Below, in pieces: positions 42,628 through 51,762 of a DNA stretch of 64,000 bases. The DNA comes from JAAYCI01 sp964370295. GTDB lineage: Bacteria; Bacillota; Clostridia; Oscillospirales; Ruminococcaceae. The translations under genes and the position numbers were made by a program. The stretch spans positions 4,340-68,339 of the forward strand of contig CAYJIR010000008.1 in NCBI GenBank assembly GCA_964370295.1, given 5' to 3'. Each line of letters opens with the position of its first letter. Within the stretch, counting starts at the first letter, position 1. A model generated the notes under the pieces. The model did not search any database. It saw nothing but the letters and a program-made list of their open reading frames with translations, and was not told where the DNA came from.

Positions 42628-44040
42628 ATGGCCGGCAACAAATACACCCGTTTACTTTCCAACACAGCCTTATTTACCATCAGCACATTTTCCAGCAAAT
42701 TGCTAAGCTTTTTATTGACACGACTGTACACAAGCTACCTCACAGCAGAAACCTATGGAATTGTGGATTTGGTTGTAGCAAGCTCTAACTTGCTTATTCC
42801 ACTTGTCAGTTTGGGCATATCATCCGCTGTTATTCGTTTTGGGCTTGAAAAAGGCATTGACAAAAAGGATGTTTTTTCCGGCGGACTTTTGGCTATCGGC
42901 ATGGGTTTTATGCTTTTAATCTTTTGCATCCCCCTCATTTCACAAATTAGTGTCCTAGAGGGAAATGTAATTTTAATGTATGTCTATGTGCTTATATCCT
43001 GTCTTCGCACCCTGTGTTGCCAGTTTGTCCGTGCAAAACTGTATACGCGCCTTTACGCAATCGACGGTATATTATCCACTATTTATACAGTTGGTTTTAA
43101 TGTTTTATTCTTAGTTGCTTTGCAAATGGGTGGCACCGGATATTTGCTTTCTATTATATGCGCCGATGCGCTTAGTGTTGTGTTCTTGTTTTTGGTGGCA
43201 CACCTTTGGGAATATTTGCGTTTTCGACATTTAGACTTCTCTTTATTGAAAACAATGTTGCGCTATTCTCTGCCTTTGGTTCCTGCCTTGATGTTTTGGT
43301 GGGTTACCAATGCGAGCGACCGTTATTTTATCTCGTATATCTGGGGTCCCGAAGAAAACGGTTTGTATGCGGCTGCCTATAAAATACCCACCATTGTGTC
43401 TATTATGGCCACCATTTTTACAGAAGCGTGGCAGCTTTCTGCTGTGACCGATGGGCAGGACGCCGGAAGAAATAAGTTTTTTTCACATGTTTTCTCGGCG
43501 GTTTCCAGCATTTCTTTTGTTGTTGCTGCATTTTTATTGTTCACTTGTCAGTGGATTATGTATTTATTGGTAGCGCCGGATTATTATATTGCTTGGCGCT
43601 ATGTACCTATTTTGGTTTTATCCGCTGTTTTCTCTAGTTTCGTAGTTTTTTTAAATAGCATTTATATGGTGGAAAAAAAATCTGTACTGGCTTTGCTCAC
43701 CATTTGTGTAGGAGCTATTGTTAATATCATTTTAAACTTTTTGTTTGTTCCGCTTTGGGGACCAAACGGTGCTGCCTGGGCCACTTTGCTCTGTTATGTT
43801 TGCGTATTTCTTATTCGTGTAAAAAACACACGCCACCTTATTCAAATAGACTATCACTTTGGAATGCTTGCGCTCAATACAGTTTTATTGCTGGCAATGA
43901 CGGCTATTTTGCTATATGAACTGCCTCTGTCATGGCTATGGTGTGCTTTGTTATTTTTGGTCGTTTTGTTTATCAATTTGCGCACCTTAACCAAAGGGGT
44001 TCAGCAGATATTGCAAAAGAAAACAAAGAAAAAAGTATAA
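42628..44040 (+). CDS. Polysaccharide flippase-like membrane protein (Wzx/MVF-type)
   Basis: This 470-residue inner-membrane protein has about twelve to fourteen hydrophobic segments. The N-terminal SNTALFTISTFSSKLLSFLL and the YTSYLTAETYGIVDLVVAS pattern are typical of oligosaccharide flippases in the MATE/MVF superfamily (RfbX-type). Such proteins move lipid-linked sugar units across the cytoplasmic membrane for surface polysaccharide or teichoic-type polymers. The central KIPTIVSIMATIFTEAWQLS motif is conserved in clostridial members. The start follows GGAAGAGGAACCTGCTC. No polymerase or glycosyltransferase gene is adjacent. Confidence 0.87.
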   Translation: MAGNKYTRLLSNTALFTISTFSSKLLSFLLTRLYTSYLTAETYGIVDLVVASSNLLIPLVSLGISSAVIRFGLEKGIDKKDVFSGGLLAIGMGFMLLIFCIPLISQISVLEGNVILMYVYVLISCLRTLCCQFVRAKLYTRLYAIDGILSTIYTVGFNVLFLVALQMGGTGYLLSIICADALSVVFLFLVAHLWEYLRFRHLDFSLLKTMLRYSLPLVPALMFWWVTNASDRYFISYIWGPEENGLYAAAYKIPTIVSIMATIFTEAWQLSAVTDGQDAGRNKFFSHVFSAVSSISFVVAAFLLFTCQWIMYLLVAPDYYIAWRYVPILVLSAVFSSFVVFLNSIYMVEKKSVLALLTICVGAIVNIILNFLFVPLWGPNGAAWATLLCYVCVFLIRVKNTRHLIQIDYHFGMLALNTVLLLAMTAILLYELPLSWLWCALLFLVVLFINLRTLTKGVQQILQKKTKKKV

Positions 44041-44194
44041 TAATATTTTTTTCTTTGTTTTCAGCTTTAATTCTTGCCAAAACAACAGTATATCCCTTAT
44101 AATAAAAATGAATGCAAGAAAGTATACTGGCAGGCTTTGCAAAGTCTACCTTGCATATCATACATGTTTTCAACACAGAGGGGAGGGCTTTTCA

Positions 44195-45031
44195 TTGGCC
44201 AGTGCCGTATTATTACGCCGCAGTGATTATGAGGCTGGAACTGCACGGGATACAATGCCCGGGCAAATACCGTCTGCTTTGCGAGAGGTTTCTGAGCTTG
44301 TTTACATTGTGGAAGGCAGTGCAGATTATTGGGTGGAAGACCAATTTTATCGCGCAAAAGCCGGAGATGTTTTAATCTTACCAGCCGGGGTGATGGTTGG
44401 CGCTGCCTTGAAACCTAAAGGTTGTCCTTTTTGGCGGCACAGCATCTGGATGTCACGCCGCTATTTTACCTTTTTAGATTTGCAAGACGAAAATGCCACC
44501 TACTGTTTTTCTTTGGCACAGCAGCAATCTGCGTTTTTGTTGCATTTATCGGAGGAAGAACGCGAAGAAATCGAATCGCTACTGGAACAAATGGTATTAG
44601 AATGCCAAGGTGAACAAATAAATGCAGAACTTTCTACCAAAGCTTTGTTAAATTCTTTGCTTGTACAGGTAAACCGTTTGCTTTCGCAGGATCCCACACG
44701 CTTACAGCCGGGCAGTACCCATCGGCTTGGCCCCGTCTTAAGCTTTTTGCACACAAACTGCACGCAACCGTTAACAGTGGAAGCACTGGCCCAACAATTT
44801 AGTTTTAGCCCATCGCATTTGGCGCACAGTTTCAAAAAGCATATGGGCACATCTTTATATCATTATATCGTAAAACGTCGCTTGCAAATTGGCCGCCAAG
44901 CCATGCTAGATGGTGTGCCGGTAAAAGAGGCGTTTCAGCGTTGCGGCTTTGGAGATTATGCAGGCTTTTATCGTGCGTTTATTAAAGAATACGGCCTTTC
45001 TCCACAACAGTATAAAAAGAAAAATCAGTAA
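44195..45031 (+). CDS. AraC-family transcriptional regulator with cupin sensor
   Basis: This regulator of 278 residues has an N-terminal cupin-like sensor domain (YIVEGSADYWVEDQFYRAKA then GDVLILPAG, about 35-65) and a C-terminal double helix-turn-helix (ALAQQFSFSPSHLAHSFKKH and VKEAFQRCGFGDYAGFYRAF). I take the TTG at 44195 as start because GGGAGGG lies eight bases ahead; an upstream ATG at 44108 lacks a ribosome site and would add an atypical extension. Target genes are unknown. The following CPBP protease gene is 55 bases downstream on the same strand. Confidence 0.87.
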   Translation: MASAVLLRRSDYEAGTARDTMPGQIPSALREVSELVYIVEGSADYWVEDQFYRAKAGDVLILPAGVMVGAALKPKGCPFWRHSIWMSRRYFTFLDLQDENATYCFSLAQQQSAFLLHLSEEEREEIESLLEQMVLECQGEQINAELSTKALLNSLLVQVNRLLSQDPTRLQPGSTHRLGPVLSFLHTNCTQPLTVEALAQQFSFSPSHLAHSFKKHMGTSLYHYIVKRRLQIGRQAMLDGVPVKEAFQRCGFGDYAGFYRAFIKEYGLSPQQYKKKNQ

Positions 45032-45086
45032 ACCCATGTGTTTTTTGCCACACTTGTTCGTGCCCGAAGAAAGTTAGGAATATACC

Positions 45087-46022
45087 ATGCAACCATCTTT
45101 AAAAACAAGTTGCTCTCGTTTGGGCTTTGCTTTGTTTTCTTTTATGCTGTTTTGGAATATCACTGCCACGCTTTTAACAGGCTTTGTGGCCCATTTTGCA
45201 CCACAATGGTATGCCGGCAGCTGGGCTTTGCTTTTGATAAACGATATCTCTTTATACTGCATGAGCCTCCCCTTATTTTTATACATTTCCTCACGAATCC
45301 CCAGTTATCGTCCTCCCAAAACAAAGGCACAGTCTTTACATCCATTACAATACCTTCTTTTGTTTTTGCTGTGTCTTGGTATCATGTATGGTGTTGGTTT
45401 TTTAACCGAGATGTTTTTTTCCTTCATGGAAAGAATTTTCGATTTTAAATATACAAATAGTTTAAACACCTTTGTGGATGGGGCACATTGGCTTAGCTTG
45501 CTTCTCCTTGGTGTTGTAGTGCCCTCTATTGGCGAAGAACTTATTTTTCGCTATGTTTTCTATAAAAAGCTGGCAGTTTACGGCGATAAAATCTACATCA
45601 TTTTTAGCGCTCTTTGTTTTGGCCTATTTCATATAAACCCAAGCCAAATAATCTATGCTTTTTTGCTTGGCCTGCTGTTAGCCGGCTCTTATGTGCGCAC
45701 CGGACGCCTGTGGGTCCCCATATCGCTACACTTTTTGCTTAACACTTTTGGTCTTTTGCTTGTTCCAAATTTGATGACACAAAGCGAGCTATTTTCTCTT
45801 GTTTTTTCCATTTCCCTCGTCTGCTTATTTCCTATTTCCTTGTTTTTTTTATTTGTTTTATACAGAAAGTTGCCAAAAAGCTACACCGCCCCGGCCTTTA
45901 CGGCCGAAGCTGGTCATAACAAACAAAAGCCCTTTGCCCAACAATGCATCGCAAATATAGGTATGTTTCTATATTTGACGTTGGTTTTGCTTTTATTAGC
46001 TCTTAATCTATGGGCACTATAA
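45087..46022 (+). CDS. CPBP-family intramembrane metalloprotease
   Basis: This is a 311-residue membrane protein with about eight hydrophobic segments. The CPBP/Abi motifs are seen: EELIFRYVFYKKL (motif 1 with the Glu pair and Arg, about 150-162), FGLFHINPSQ (motif 2 with His, about 183-192), and LHFLLNTFG (motif 3 with His and Asn). Relatives are Rce1-type proteases and bacteriocin-immunity or protein-maturation factors. The precise substrate is unknown. An AraC gene lies just upstream and a DEAD-box helicase gene 38 bases downstream, but a functional link is not evident. The start follows AAAGTTAGGAATATACC. Confidence 0.86.
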   Translation: MQPSLKTSCSRLGFALFSFMLFWNITATLLTGFVAHFAPQWYAGSWALLLINDISLYCMSLPLFLYISSRIPSYRPPKTKAQSLHPLQYLLLFLLCLGIMYGVGFLTEMFFSFMERIFDFKYTNSLNTFVDGAHWLSLLLLGVVVPSIGEELIFRYVFYKKLAVYGDKIYIIFSALCFGLFHINPSQIIYAFLLGLLLAGSYVRTGRLWVPISLHFLLNTFGLLLVPNLMTQSELFSLVFSISLVCLFPISLFFLFVLYRKLPKSYTAPAFTAEAGHNKQKPFAQQCIANIGMFLYLTLVLLLLALNLWAL

Positions 46023-46060
46023 AAAAGAGATTCTGCACAACAGAGAGGACATTATAACGT

Positions 46061-47209
46061 ATGTTATACAGTGAGTTACAAGTTCCAAGTGAAATACGCC
46101 GTGCCGTGGAGCGCATGGGTTTTGTTGAATTAACCGAAATTCAAGAAAAAGCCATTGCACCCATGATGGAAGGCAAGGATATAACGGCAAAAGCCCCCAC
46201 GGGCACGGGAAAAACATGTGCTTTTGGCATCCCTTTGCTATGTGATGTAAACCGAAACGGCGACAAGATACAAGCCTTAGTCTTAGCTCCAACGCGTGAA
46301 CTCGCCCAACAAATCACCGAGGATTTGCGTGATTTATCGCACTTTCTTCCGGAACTGCGCATTGCCTGTTTATATGGTGGGCAAGCCATTACCAAGCAAA
46401 TGGAGCAGCTTAAAAAGGGGCCCCAACTTATTGTGGCAACGCCCGGCCGTTTGATGGACCACATGAAACGGCGCACGGTTAACCTAAATGCAGTTACACG
46501 TGTGGTACTGGACGAAGCCGATGAGATGTTGGATATGGGCTTTTATAAGGATGTTGTGAAAATACTGGATTCCATAAAGAATCGCAAGCAGCTCTGCATG
46601 TTTTCGGCCACCATTAGCCGTGAGGTGATGGATATTGGCTGGATGTATCAGCGAGATCCAGTGGAAATCACAGTGCAGCCTGTTCAAGATTCTATGCCAA
46701 AAATAACGCAGTACAGTTTAGAAACCACTGGGAGAAACAAATTGCCGGACTTGGCCGCATTGATTGTAAGCGGTGGTTATGACCGTGTAATGGTCTTTTG
46801 CAACACAAAGTACACCACCGGCATGTTGGCAAACCAAATGGCACGTTTACATTTTGATGTGGATTGCCTCCATGGTGATCTCTCCCAGGCCGAGCGTAAT
46901 CAAATTATGGGGCGGTTTCGCGAGGGAAAATTACGTGTCCTCATTTCCACAGATGTGGCCGCACGCGGCATTGATATCGAAGATGTAGACGCTGTGTTTA
47001 ACTATGATATCCCTCAGTCTAACGAGTATTATACCCATCGCATCGGACGCACAGGCCGCGCCAAACGCGAAGGAGTTTCGTTTATCTTTTATCTGCCAGA
47101 CGAAAAAAAGCGTCTTAAAGAAATGCTTCGTTTAACACGTAGCAATGCGGCGGCCATTTCTATAAGTGAAGACGGAACTTTGCTTTTAATAGAAGGGAAT
47201 GCATTGTAG
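46061..47209 (+). CDS. Short DEAD-box RNA helicase
   Basis: This 382-residue helicase contains only the two RecA-like core domains without a C-terminal tail. Motifs: PTGTGKT (I), PTRELAQQ (Ia), TPGR (Ib), DEAD in LDEADEMLDMGF (II), SAT (III) and HRIGRTGRAKREG (VI). Residues 1-40 carry the Q motif (GFVELTEIQEKAI). It is the second DEAD-box gene in the window and differs clearly from the tailed one at 37650. Minimal helicases of this type remodel RNA duplexes, and some act in ribosome assembly. The start follows AGAGAGGACATTATAACGT. A strong terminator lies downstream. Confidence 0.92.
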   Translation: MLYSELQVPSEIRRAVERMGFVELTEIQEKAIAPMMEGKDITAKAPTGTGKTCAFGIPLLCDVNRNGDKIQALVLAPTRELAQQITEDLRDLSHFLPELRIACLYGGQAITKQMEQLKKGPQLIVATPGRLMDHMKRRTVNLNAVTRVVLDEADEMLDMGFYKDVVKILDSIKNRKQLCMFSATISREVMDIGWMYQRDPVEITVQPVQDSMPKITQYSLETTGRNKLPDLAALIVSGGYDRVMVFCNTKYTTGMLANQMARLHFDVDCLHGDLSQAERNQIMGRFREGKLRVLISTDVAARGIDIEDVDAVFNYDIPQSNEYYTHRIGRTGRAKREGVSFIFYLPDEKKRLKEMLRLTRSNAAAISISEDGTLLLIEGNAL

Positions 47210-47287
47210 CAAACCATAGATCAACCACTAAAACTCATAGGCCTATGCAAAACAAATATTATACAGTAGTTTTATTTTGCTAGCATT

Positions 47288-47337
47288 AAAAAGACCAAAA
47301 TTTTGGGGCGCTCATTTCCCAAATTTTGGTCTTTTTT
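47288..47337. terminator. Bidirectional terminator between convergent genes
   Basis: AAAAAGACCAAAATTTTGGG and CCCAAATTTTGGTCTTTTTT form a long stem with one bulged base. It separates the DEAD-box gene (plus) and the Ig-repeat lipoprotein gene (minus). Confidence 0.85.
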
Positions 47338-47421
47338 GCTTGAATCGTAAACATCACAATATGCATTTATAGCAAGTGCTATTGGTATCCTCTATCGGAC
47401 AAAATGTTGGCGAACAACGCC

Positions 47422-49413
47422 TTAGCTTGTGCCTTCGATGGTAATGCTTACATTGGCTGTGGTGTTATAAGTGTCTTCCGTGGCTGTAACCGTAAGACGC
47501 CCGGGTGGTTGTGTGCTTCCAAAAAAGAGACTAAAGGCAATTACTCCGTTTGCATTGGTTGTTCCGGAATACATATTTTGCTCAACCGTAGAAGTGGCGC
47601 TTTGGCTTGCATCTATTATATTTAAACCATACACATATTCTTCTATGTTTACGCCCGGTGGAATATCCAGCTCCGGTATAGAAAAGGTTACAGGCACGTT
47701 GGCCACAGAAACTGCATTGGCATCTACACTTAAAGTGTAGATATAATTTGCTCTCATCGTAGCACTTCTTGTAGATACAGTGGTTGGTGTTACCGTTATC
47801 TCTGCTACCGGACCAGCCGGCGCAGGTGCCGGCGCAGGTTCCTGTACTTCCAAAATAGCCTCTTGACTGCTTATATTTCCAGAAACGCCATTTACGGTGC
47901 TGGATACAACGCAGAAATATCCTATACGCCCCAGGGCGTTGGTGGGCGGTGTATAACTTGCCGCTATCGCGCCTGTTATAATTTCTGCATGGTTGTTGTC
48001 TATCCGGCTATACCACTGATACGTAAGGTTATCACCCGTGGCGACAACTGTAAGCGGCGCCGCATTATTATTAATTTCATAAGTGGCACTTTGAGGCTGT
48101 GTGGTAATGCTTGGCTGCGGGAAAACCTCAATGCCGGCGGGTGTGCTGGTAGCTGTAGTACTTGGGCCGGTAACCACACAGTAATAATACAGCTTACCCA
48201 CTGTGGTCGTAGGCGGTATATAAGTGTTGGTTGTGGCCCCTGCAATCGCGCTACGTCCAGAGTTGCTGTTTTCTGTGCTGACATACCAGGCATAACTAAG
48301 GCTATCACCTTGCGCTTGTACGCTAAGTGGCGTCACTTGGCTGGCCTGTGTGCCCACCAGGTATCGCGCACTGACGGGGTTTGTAACAATATTTACTGCA
48401 ACAACAGGGGCCGCAGGGGCAAATACCTCTACTGCGATGGTGTTGCTTGTGGCGGTTGTGTTGCCCGATTGAACCACACAATAATAGTAAGCCGTGCCCA
48501 AATCATAAGTGCTGGGTTTATACGATGAAGAATTGGCACCATTAATAGCCGCGCCACCTGTGTTTGTGTTCTGTGTATTTTGATACCATTGATATTGGAA
48601 GGTTCCATTTCCACCAGAGGCACGCACAAACAAATCGGCAACATCGCCCTCCTGCGTATGCCGCGCATAGCGTGCATTTTGAGCCTGCGATGTAATTTGA
48701 ACCGCATTTGCATTTTCCGCCACATACACTTCCACGCTGGCAACACGGCTGTTTATCGTTTCGTCTGTGCTTTGTGCGGCGCTTACTGTGCAGAAATAAT
48801 ACACAATTCCAAGGTTTTGTGCCGGTGGTGTAAAACTAGCCTCGGTGGCACCGTCTATCATCGTTGCCCCCTGTGTGCTGTTGGTGTTGTTTTGATACCA
48901 CTGGTATGCACCGGCGCCGGTGGCCACAACATGCAAAGGCTCTATGTTTGCCTGCGTACCTTGTGCATAACGGAAATCTTGCGGCTGCTCTGTGATGGCA
49001 AGCTCTGGGGCCAAAACCGATACACTTACAGCGTTGGTTCGAATATTTCTACCGTCTTCCAAAGTGATTACTGCCACATATTCAAAATCACCCACTTCGT
49101 TTACTAAGGGGTAGAATGGAGCATCTTCGGTGGTGGTAGCAACTGTTGTATACGCGCCACCCCGTATACTTTGCCACTCGATACTCATATTGGCGGTGTC
49201 CATGCCTGTGTAGCTTAAAATAAGCGGCTCCATATCGGCTTCACTGGCGTTTTGCATATAGCTTACAGAACTTGGCGAAAGTGTTGCAGAAGGCTCGTTT
49301 GCACCCGTATTTGCACTGCTGCTTTGGGAACCTTTGCAGCCACTTACCAAAAATACAATCACCATAAGCAAACAAGGCAATATCAACTGCATCCGTTTAT
49401 AACTTTTCATCAT
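47422..49413 (-). CDS. Secreted lipoprotein with immunoglobulin-like repeats
   Basis: This is a 663-residue surface lipoprotein. The signal peptide ends in the lipobox VSGC (Cys at about 26), followed by a Ser/Asn-rich linker. At least four tandem Ig-like units of about 90-100 residues follow. Each has the pattern W-Y-x-N/S..GA..S/Y-x-P..G..YYYCVV (YQWYQNN, YQWYQNT, YAWYVST, YQWYSRI; Cys in YYFC, YYYC, YYYC, GYFC). A Pro/Ala linker (PAPAPAPAG) precedes a last beta-sandwich domain with an invasin/Big_1 look. The Cys and Trp placement resembles an Ig core. The likely role is adhesion or glycan binding, as an inference. A promoter lies upstream. Confidence 0.82.
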   Translation of the reverse strand: MMKSYKRMQLILPCLLMVIVFLVSGCKGSQSSSANTGANEPSATLSPSSVSYMQNASEADMEPLILSYTGMDTANMSIEWQSIRGGAYTTVATTTEDAPFYPLVNEVGDFEYVAVITLEDGRNIRTNAVSVSVLAPELAITEQPQDFRYAQGTQANIEPLHVVATGAGAYQWYQNNTNSTQGATMIDGATEASFTPPAQNLGIVYYFCTVSAAQSTDETINSRVASVEVYVAENANAVQITSQAQNARYARHTQEGDVADLFVRASGGNGTFQYQWYQNTQNTNTGGAAINGANSSSYKPSTYDLGTAYYYCVVQSGNTTATSNTIAVEVFAPAAPVVAVNIVTNPVSARYLVGTQASQVTPLSVQAQGDSLSYAWYVSTENSNSGRSAIAGATTNTYIPPTTTVGKLYYYCVVTGPSTTATSTPAGIEVFPQPSITTQPQSATYEINNNAAPLTVVATGDNLTYQWYSRIDNNHAEIITGAIAASYTPPTNALGRIGYFCVVSSTVNGVSGNISSQEAILEVQEPAPAPAPAGPVAEITVTPTTVSTRSATMRANYIYTLSVDANAVSVANVPVTFSIPELDIPPGVNIEEYVYGLNIIDASQSATSTVEQNMYSGTTNANGVIAFSLFFGSTQPPGRLTVTATEDTYNTTANVSITIEGTS

Positions 49414-49488
49414 TGTTTATCGCCCTTTCATTCCATATTATTAAAATCCTTTGTAGAAATTATCCTAAAATAGGTTTTGATAATTGTC

Positions 49489-49517
49489 ATTATATCAAGA
49501 ATAATTCTTATATGCAA
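49489..49517 (-). promoter_or_regulatory. Predicted promoter of the Ig-repeat lipoprotein gene
   Basis: On the minus strand TTGCAT (49512-49517), a 17-base spacer and TATAAT (49489-49494), about 75 bases before the start. The remaining intergenic stretch up to 49757 holds no gene. Confidence 0.65.
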
Positions 49518-49757
49518 GAACCGTTGTTTTCCGTTGATATATAACACTTAAAAATCACTTATGCAGGGCCATTCTCTTATAAGTTCCTCTCTATAAGGCC
49601 GGTATAAAGCCGCGTTTATCGAATTTTCCCGCTAAAAATCAAACATGAGACCGAGCATTAAACGCCCCATTGCCTTCGATGCCATACATGCTTTGTCTAT
49701 CGTATCGAATATCATTTGATATATCTATGTTTTTTCTCTTACGGTGATTTTATTTGT

Positions 49758-49786
49758 TTTATTTAAGAATCTCCTTGTGGTATAAT
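49758..49786 (+). promoter_or_regulatory. Predicted promoter of the DUF1801-like gene
   Basis: TTTATT (49758-49763), a 17-base spacer and TATAAT (49781-49786), 29 bases before the ATG. Confidence 0.45.
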
Positions 49787-49814
49787 GGTGAAAAGTTACG
49801 AGAGGAGATTTGTT

Positions 49815-50156
49815 ATGGCGCTTTCAGATTTTATTGCTTGTGCGAAAAAACACGATAAACAAATGGTATTCCCTTTACTTGCGTATATTGAAAAACATCA
49901 TAAAGACGCCGTTTATGATGATTTCTTTTCTCAAAACACAAAAATGCCAACATGGAGAAAAGGCAAGCGTTATGTTGCCATTGGGTGCCGCAAGCACTAT
50001 CTTTCTGTTTATTTTAGCAGTCATGATCCGGTAGAACACATTGCAAATGCTACACCGTTTGTAAAAGCAAACAAGGCTTGTGTTAATTTCAGTTACGCGA
50101 GAGAATTGCCTTATACTGCTATTTATGAAGCCATCGACAAGTGTTTTGAAGGCTAG
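49815..50156 (+). CDS. DUF1801/YdhG-like small protein
   Basis: This is a 113-residue soluble protein. It resembles the YdhG/DUF1801 fold with TKMPTWRKGKRYVAIGCRKHYLSVYF in its central strand pair and a C-terminal LPYTAIYEAIDKCF helix. The function of this family is uncertain; members are small alpha-beta proteins with a hydrophobic pocket. The ATG at 49815 is chosen over the upstream in-frame ATG at 49785 because GAGAGGAGATTTGTT precedes it. It is monocistronic, between divergent and downstream promoters. Family assignment is moderate. Confidence 0.6.
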   Translation: MALSDFIACAKKHDKQMVFPLLAYIEKHHKDAVYDDFFSQNTKMPTWRKGKRYVAIGCRKHYLSVYFSSHDPVEHIANATPFVKANKACVNFSYARELPYTAIYEAIDKCFEG

Positions 50157-50243
50157 TCCTTAACCGGTCTGTGCACAAAATCGCAGTAGCATTATCTATA
50201 GCTTCCTTACAAAACACACACTTAAAATACACAAAGTTGATGC

Positions 50244-50272
50244 TTGCATCTAAGATTAAATACGAGTATAAT
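50244..50272 (+). promoter_or_regulatory. Predicted promoter of the PrsA/SurA-like lipoprotein gene
   Basis: TTGCAT (50244-50249), a 17-base spacer and TATAAT (50267-50272). It has the same hexamers and spacing as the promoter at 49489-49517 on the other strand. Confidence 0.7.
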
Positions 50273-50356
50273 ATATAAGCTAGGTCGATATACATAGTGC
50301 TTATTGTTACAACATTCAAAAACAAACCCTGTTTTTGTTGAGAGGAGCTTATAAGA

Positions 50357-51427
50357 TTGAAAAGAAACAAATGGATTTCTCTGTTACTTTCCGGTAGTAT
50401 TTGCCTATCATTTTCGGGATGTATCGGCAATTTATATGAAAATGTTGGCACGGTAGACGGCCGAGAAATCTCGTCCGGATTATATTTAAATTTGCAATAC
50501 GATGCTTATAATTACGGTTCTTCTTTGCTTCAAAATGCAGAGCAAGACCTCTTGGTGGCAAATACAGACCAAGACCTAGACCCTTTGGATCAAGAATTGG
50601 AGGGTATGCCGTTTGCCGATTGGCTTTCGCAAGAGACGGAAAAAAACCTGCGCGAATATGTGGCCATAGAGCGTTTGAGTGCAGAAAATGAAGTGGTTTT
50701 GGGCGAAGAAAATGCCGGCTATTTAGAGCAACTTGCTTCTTACTGGGAGTTTTCTGCCGAAACCTATGCAGAAAACGGAATCAGCTACAACACCATGATG
50801 CGCACGACCACAAATGGCCTGCTACGTAACGAATTGTTTTCTTTCTACTACGGGCCGGAGGGCGAACTTGCTAAAAGCGACGAAGAAATTCGCGAAGAGT
50901 ACAACGAACTATATGGAAAAATCGAGTACATCTCGTTGCCCTATAGCACGGCAACCGACCCTGTGGAAGATAAAGAAGTCGAAATAATGGCCTTGGCCGA
51001 AGAATTGCAGGATCGTTTAGAAGCTGGTGAATCCATGGAGCTTGTTGCCGAAGAAGGCGTGGCCGAGGCATATGAAATTACCAGCCGAGAACTGGGAGAA
51101 GACAGTGCAGCTTCTTCGGTGAGCACGAATTACCTTGCCTTTACCGGCGACGAAGACGACGAATTCTATCCCCCCGAATTCCGCAGTGAATTACAACAGA
51201 TGGAAGATGGAGATGTTGGAATTCATGTGATGGATAGCGTCATAATGGTATACCGCCGAGCACCAAACTTTGAAAACGACGAAATGTTTGCCGAAGAACG
51301 TGATAATGTGGTAGGCAGCTTGTATCAAGAAGAGTTCGATGCCTTTTTGGCCGACATTTACGAAGCCTACCCTGTAGAATATGACTTTGGCGCACGTAGC
51401 TATTTTAGCCCCAGCAAAATTGTGTGA
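50357..51427 (+). CDS. PrsA/SurA-like secreted foldase lipoprotein
   Basis: This 356-residue lipoprotein has a signal peptide with lipobox SFSGC (Cys at about 22). The N-terminal part is helical like the SurA/PrsA chaperone domain (VDGREISSGLYLN, then LREYVAIERLSAENEV). A central region near residue 190 (KIEYISLPYST..LAEELQDRLEAGESMELVAEE) looks like a reduced parvulin domain but lacks clear catalytic residues. The protein is strongly acidic. It probably helps fold exported proteins on the outer face of the membrane. The start is a TTG at 50357 following GAGAGGAGCTTATAAGA. A promoter and a terminator flank it, so it is a single-gene unit. Confidence 0.75.
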   Translation: MKRNKWISLLLSGSICLSFSGCIGNLYENVGTVDGREISSGLYLNLQYDAYNYGSSLLQNAEQDLLVANTDQDLDPLDQELEGMPFADWLSQETEKNLREYVAIERLSAENEVVLGEENAGYLEQLASYWEFSAETYAENGISYNTMMRTTTNGLLRNELFSFYYGPEGELAKSDEEIREEYNELYGKIEYISLPYSTATDPVEDKEVEIMALAEELQDRLEAGESMELVAEEGVAEAYEITSRELGEDSAASSVSTNYLAFTGDEDDEFYPPEFRSELQQMEDGDVGIHVMDSVIMVYRRAPNFENDEMFAEERDNVVGSLYQEEFDAFLADIYEAYPVEYDFGARSYFSPSKIV

Positions 51428-51495
51428 TAGCAATATTCAAGTTTTTCGCGCAAATTTTATGGCGCATCCCTTGTACCATACAGTAGTATTTTATA

Positions 51496-51540
51496 CTGCC
51501 GAACCGGTCCACTTAAGGCTGGTTCGGCAGATCTTTTTTT
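51496..51540 (+). terminator. Terminator of the foldase gene
   Basis: CTGCCGAACC (51496-51505) pairs with GGTTCGGCAG (51521-51530), followed by ATCTTTTTTT. Confidence 0.9.
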
Positions 51541-51607
51541 CACAGGAAAACATACGTCCAACGTGTTACTCTTAAACACGAATTCACAGTTCGTTCATGC
51601 CTTTTCC

Positions 51608-51636
51608 TTGACGTCCACACTCAATTTCGGTAGACT
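51608..51636 (+). promoter_or_regulatory. Predicted ftsH promoter
   Basis: TTGACG (51608-51613), a 17-base spacer and TAGACT (51631-51636), about 125 bases before ftsH. A second hairpin-like AAGAAACC..GGTTTCTT segment near 51720-51750 lies in the leader. Confidence 0.5.
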
Positions 51637-51762
51637 TAAAGTGTTGCTATAAAATATGCTTTACAGATAAATGCTATACCCATAAAACAATACCACCCTA
51701 GCCAATGTGGTGCAATAGGAAAGGTTTCTTTTTTTACTAAAGAAACCTAAAGGAGACACGCA

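Noticed and set aside
44108..44194. Upstream ATG start for the second AraC regulator
   Set aside because: No ribosome site, and the added 29 residues do not resemble the family; the TTG at 44195 has GGGAGGG correctly spaced.
47422..49413. Direct DNA repeats as a CRISPR-like array
   Set aside because: The repeats are diverged coding units of about 90-100 codons inside one open frame, with no uniform short repeat and spacers.
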